NCBI GenBank assembly: GCA_944380545.1
Contig: CALWHV010000014.1
Span: 62,001-126,000, forward strand
Source of the DNA: an uncultured Eubacterium sp.
GTDB taxonomy: Bacteria; Bacillota; Clostridia; Oscillospirales; Acutalibacteraceae
Direction: 5' to 3'
Length of the DNA: 64,000 nucleotides
Below are positions 61,311-64,000 of the stretch, piece by piece. Positions within the stretch are counted from its first letter, which is position 1; each line of letters begins with the position of its first letter. The translations under genes were made by a program, and so were the position numbers. Below the pieces are notes generated by a model. The model searched no databases, was not told where the DNA came from, and saw only the letters and a program-made list of their open reading frames with translations.

Positions 61311-61358
61311 ACGCCCCTGAGTATGAATTAAATATTTATATCTGTCAATATTGATTTT

Positions 61359-62177
61359 ATGAGAAATTGTAAATTCAAATCGGCGGATATAACATTTGCT
61401 GTTTTACCGTCCGTTATCATAAGCGCGGCTTCGGTTGCGTGCTATATTCTGCGCCTTTTCGATGCCGCCGCTGCGGACGGTTTGTTTTTTGTGATATTTT
61501 CCGCCGCCGTGTGCCTTGCCGCCGTTTTACGCGTAAGGAAAACAGCCTTAAAAATCATATCGGCTTTGCTCTGCGCTTTTTATATCGCCGCATATTTCAC
61601 GGTAGGCGGAGGCTTATTTGAGCTTGCGGCGGATAAATTGAATTTCGGCGCGTATTCGTTCGGAGCATTTGATTTTCTTTTTAACACAGCCGGCGTTTTT
61701 GATTACGACAGGCTGATTCTCTTCACCTCATACGGCGGCGCAAGGCTTGTTGATTCTCAGATAATCTGCGGCGTTTCAAATATTGCCGCGGCTTTGCCGG
61801 GTTCCGATATTGTCTATTATCTTTCAGGCAGGGTGCTTTTGATTTTTTGCCTTTGCGGCGTTATGCTTTCGGATAAACGCTTTTTCAAGCTCAGGCTCTT
61901 GCTCTGCGCGCTGATGCTTATCAGCGGCAATCCTGCGCCTGTTTTGATTTTCTTGCTGCTGACAAAGCCGACCGCTTATTTTATTTCTCTTTTTTTCAGC
62001 ACCTGCTGCCACGCCGCCGCGGCTGTTTTTGAAATCAGGGCGGCGTACGCCGTTTCTCCATCCGTTTACGAGATTGCCATCCACTCGCAAAACGCCGTGT
62101 TGGTTTTTGCCGTGGGTATATTGATCTTATCCTGCTCTTACTTTATTTCAAGGCTTGTTTCGGAAAGAAAAAAGTGA
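61359..62177 (+). CDS. Polytopic membrane protein of unknown function
   Basis: A 272-aa hydrophobic protein with about seven predicted helices (for example about 13-32, 43-58, 65-85, 150-170, 180-200, 205-225 and 245-265). There is no known motif and no paralogue nearby. ATG 61359 has only a weak ribosome-binding site. It sits 48 bp after the Cys-rich gene and 21 bp before the AlkD-like gene, with no terminator in either gap. Confidence 0.65.
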   Translation: MRNCKFKSADITFAVLPSVIISAASVACYILRLFDAAAADGLFFVIFSAAVCLAAVLRVRKTALKIISALLCAFYIAAYFTVGGGLFELAADKLNFGAYSFGAFDFLFNTAGVFDYDRLILFTSYGGARLVDSQIICGVSNIAAALPGSDIVYYLSGRVLLIFCLCGVMLSDKRFFKLRLLLCALMLISGNPAPVLIFLLLTKPTAYFISLFFSTCCHAAAAVFEIRAAYAVSPSVYEIAIHSQNAVLVFAVGILILSCSYFISRLVSERKK

Positions 62178-62198
62178 TATCATCAAATCGGTGATGAT

Positions 62199-62864
62199 AT
62201 GGATATAAGATCCGAGCTTTATAAGCTTGCCGATTCGGATTATAAAAAATTTCAAATAAAGCTGATTCCGGGCATAAACGAGGATGAGATTATAGGCGTT
62301 CGTATGCCGAATCTAAGAAAGCTCGGAAAATCACTTGAAAACGATGATTTTTCATATGAGCTTTATGAGGAGAGGCTGCTTCACGGCTTTTATATAGGCT
62401 ACAATAAAAATCTGAGCTTTGAGGAAAGGCTGCGGCTTCTTGATATTCTTGTGCCGCGGCTTGAAAACTGGGCGGAGTGCGACGGCGTTACTTCAACCTT
62501 TAAATTCGTAGATAAAAACAAGCCCGAATATTTTGACTATATCCAAAAGTATCTTCGCTCCGATAATGAGATTGAACGGCGCTTCGGCATAGTTTCGCTT
62601 ATGCGGCATTATATCACGGACGAATATATTGATTTTATCATTGATTATATTTCTTCTCTCAGCCACGGCCGGTATTATGTTGATATGGCAGCCGCGTGGT
62701 GCCTTGCCACGGCGTACCTGTCGTTTCCGCAAAAGGTTTATTCGCTGCTTTCAAAGCGGGATCTTGACGGCGCCGTCAGAAAAATGGCTGTTTCAAAGCT
62801 GTGCGACAGCTTCAGGGTGAGCGCCGCCGATAAGGAAAGGCTCAAAAAGCTTCGCAAAATCTGA
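62199..62864 (+). CDS. AlkD-like DNA alkylation repair protein
   Basis: A 221-aa all-helical HEAT-like protein. The first half fits DNA glycosylases of the AlkD/AlkC type: IIGVRMPNLRKLGKSL, LLHGFYIGYNK and LENWAECDGVTSTFKFV, where the Trp and Asp match the catalytic residues known for AlkD; WCLATAYLSFP gives a third Trp. AlkD releases 3-methyladenine and 7-methylguanine bases. Specificity is unproven here. A strong terminator follows. Confidence 0.88.
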   Translation: MDIRSELYKLADSDYKKFQIKLIPGINEDEIIGVRMPNLRKLGKSLENDDFSYELYEERLLHGFYIGYNKNLSFEERLRLLDILVPRLENWAECDGVTSTFKFVDKNKPEYFDYIQKYLRSDNEIERRFGIVSLMRHYITDEYIDFIIDYISSLSHGRYYVDMAAAWCLATAYLSFPQKVYSLLSKRDLDGAVRKMAVSKLCDSFRVSAADKERLKKLRKI

Positions 62865-62873
62865 TACTTTTTC

Positions 62874-62898
62874 CGCCGCGCCAAGTCGCGGCGTTTTT
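62874..62898 (+). terminator. Terminator after the AlkD-like gene
   Basis: CGCCGCG-CCAAGT-CGCGGCG then five T. Confidence 0.85.
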
Positions 62899-62962
62899 AT
62901 TACAATTTTGTAATGGAGCTGCGCCGGCAGATATGTTATTATGATTTAAAGGATGTGATTAT

Positions 62963-63637
62963 ATGGATATTTTTCTTTTGGAGGATGACAGCGCCATCGG
63001 CATCGGGCTTTCATATTCGCTTCAAAACGAAGGCTATGCGGTCACGCTTGCAAAAAGCGTTGCCGAGGCTGGCGGCATTATAAAAGATAAGATATTTGAC
63101 CTGTATATTCTTGACCTTACCCTGCCTGACGGAAGCGGCTACGATGTTTGCACAAGCATCAAAAAGCTTGCCGACCGTCCCGTGATATTCTTAACGGCGT
63201 ATGACGACGAGGTCAATGTTGTAATGGGTCTTGAGCTTGGTGCGGACGATTATATTTCAAAGCCGTTCAGAGTCAAGGAGCTGCTGGCGAGAATCAAAAC
63301 CGTTATGCGCCGCTACAATAAGGAGACCGCCGGCGGAATAGTCAATCTTTTTGATCTGGCAGTAAACACAAACGAAGCAAAGGTGTTTAAAAACGGCGGG
63401 GAAATAATACTTACCGCTATGGAATACCGTCTGCTGCTTACCTTTTTAAACAACAGGGGAGTAGTTCTTTCCCGCCAAAAGCTTTTGGAGGATATCTGGG
63501 ATGTTGCCGGCGATTTTGTTAACGACAATACGCTGACCGTCTATATAAAACGCCTCAGAGATAAGATAGAGGAGGATCCCGCCGCTCCGCGTATAATCAA
63601 GACCGTTCGCGGGCTCGGGTATATACTTGAAAAATGA
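62963..63637 (+). CDS. OmpR/PhoB-family response regulator
   Basis: A 224-aa two-domain regulator. The receiver (1-118) has acidic EDD at 7-9, phosphorylated Asp51 in YILDLTLPDG, the switch Thr in FLTAYDD and Lys in YISKPF. The C-terminal winged helix (about 130-224) ends with KTVRGLGYILE. Stimulus unknown. It overlaps the histidine kinase by ATGA. Confidence 0.95.
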   Translation: MDIFLLEDDSAIGIGLSYSLQNEGYAVTLAKSVAEAGGIIKDKIFDLYILDLTLPDGSGYDVCTSIKKLADRPVIFLTAYDDEVNVVMGLELGADDYISKPFRVKELLARIKTVMRRYNKETAGGIVNLFDLAVNTNEAKVFKNGGEIILTAMEYRLLLTFLNNRGVVLSRQKLLEDIWDVAGDFVNDNTLTVYIKRLRDKIEEDPAAPRIIKTVRGLGYILEK

Positions 63638-64000
63638 AAAACAGGGAATTTAAAATCTTGATTTGCGTTTGCGCCGCCGTCTCCTGCATTTCCGCGGCAG
63701 TATGCGCTTTTATAAGCCCAGCGTGTGCCGTTATCTGTTTTTTATGCTGCGCTGCTGTTAGCGGTGCCTGCATATTTTATACGCATAAAAGGTATCGCGA
63801 TATCGCAAAACTAAACGACTATTTAACGCGCGTTTGCTCCGGCGAATATGAGCTTGAGCTTTCCGATAATACGGAGGGCGAGCTTTCGATACTTAAAAAC
63901 AATCTTTATAAGATGATGACGATGCTCAGAAAGGCAAGCGAGGACGCGAAAAAAGATAAGCTCTATCTTGCCGATTCGTTTGCTGATATCTCTCACCAGC
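63634..64000 (+). CDS. Sensor histidine kinase, 3' partial
   Basis: Starts ATG 63634 inside the response regulator stop and stays open to the window end. The first 122 residues show two membrane helices close together (about 7-27 and 29-48) with almost no outside loop, then a HAMP-like acidic helix (about 62-90) and the start of the HisKA domain: the sequence ends ADISHQ, where His121 is the expected phosphorylation site. The small outside part resembles intramembrane-sensing kinases that work with ABC transporters for antimicrobial peptides, but no ABC gene is seen in the window. Confidence 0.85.
   Translation, partial: MKNREFKILICVCAAVSCISAAVCAFISPACAVICFLCCAAVSGACIFYTHKRYRDIAKLNDYLTRVCSGEYELELSDNTEGELSILKNNLYKMMTMLRKASEDAKKDKLYLADSFADISHQ

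Overview
The window looks like a chromosomal segment of a spore-forming Clostridia-type Bacillota bacterium, probably a gut Oscillospirales or Ruminococcaceae relative. The taxonomic call is inferred from B. subtilis-like gene order around def-fmt-prkC-rsgA-thiN-spoVM, a SipL/SpoIVA pair, a collagen-like spore-surface protein, a Cys T-box and host/plant glycan hydrolases. GC content is moderate, coding density is high, and many genes are coupled through ATGA, TTGA or GTGA overlaps. I saw no phage, IS element, CRISPR array or rRNA.

Layout. 1-6.2 kb: a very large secreted glycoside hydrolase-like protein (5' end outside the window), then a 38-residue peptide gene. 6.2-6.8 kb: non-coding DNA with a 77-bp tandem repeat full of hairpins. 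6.8-19.9 kb: a long housekeeping run, yicC-remA-gmk-rpoZ-priA-def-fmt-yugP-rsmB-rlmN-stp-prkC-rsgA-thiN, ending in a 47-aa membrane peptide and a 24-aa SpoVM-like peptide. 20-23 kb: sipL-spoIVA. SpoVM, SpoIVA and SipL together form the basement of the spore coat. 23-29.3 kb: two small minus-strand genes, a GHL10 lipoprotein, mtaB, a DacF-type carboxypeptidase, pgi and a P-loop protein. 29.4-36.4 kb: yceD-rpmF-der-plsY, rpmB (minus), then recA-recX-rimO-pgsA. 36.4-38.7 kb: a cysteine T-box controlling cysE-cysS. 38.8-40.3 kb: a membrane protein of unknown role and a five-tRNA operon (Val-Asp-Phe-Gly-Cys, minus). 40.3-46.2 kb: hslO, a methyltransferase, yerC, a sodium symporter, a sialidase and a collagen-like protein. 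46.3-52.3 kb: a heterodimeric ABC exporter, an alanine/sodium symporter and a zinc-ribbon membrane protein. 52.3-55.4 kb: an old-yellow-enzyme/FAD reductase and a DUF368 (PopT-like) C55-P translocase. 55.4-58.3 kb: a csoR-copA copper operon with two palindromic operators and a metal-binding domain fused to the C-terminus of CopA. 58.4-64 kb: an Xaa-Pro peptidase, a GH51 arabinofuranosidase, small proteins, an AlkD-like protein and a two-component system cut by the window edge.

Most interesting points: (i) a CopZ-like domain at the end of copA with its own strong ribosome-binding site and in-frame ATG, suggesting one ORF makes both pump and chaperone; (ii) a SpoVM-like 24-codon ORF with a TTG start next to sipL-spoIVA; (iii) hairpin repeats in which the flanks are conserved but all six inner stem pairs are swapped; (iv) the 38-aa peptide gene behind the giant secreted protein. 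No single wholly new system is proven by sequence alone.
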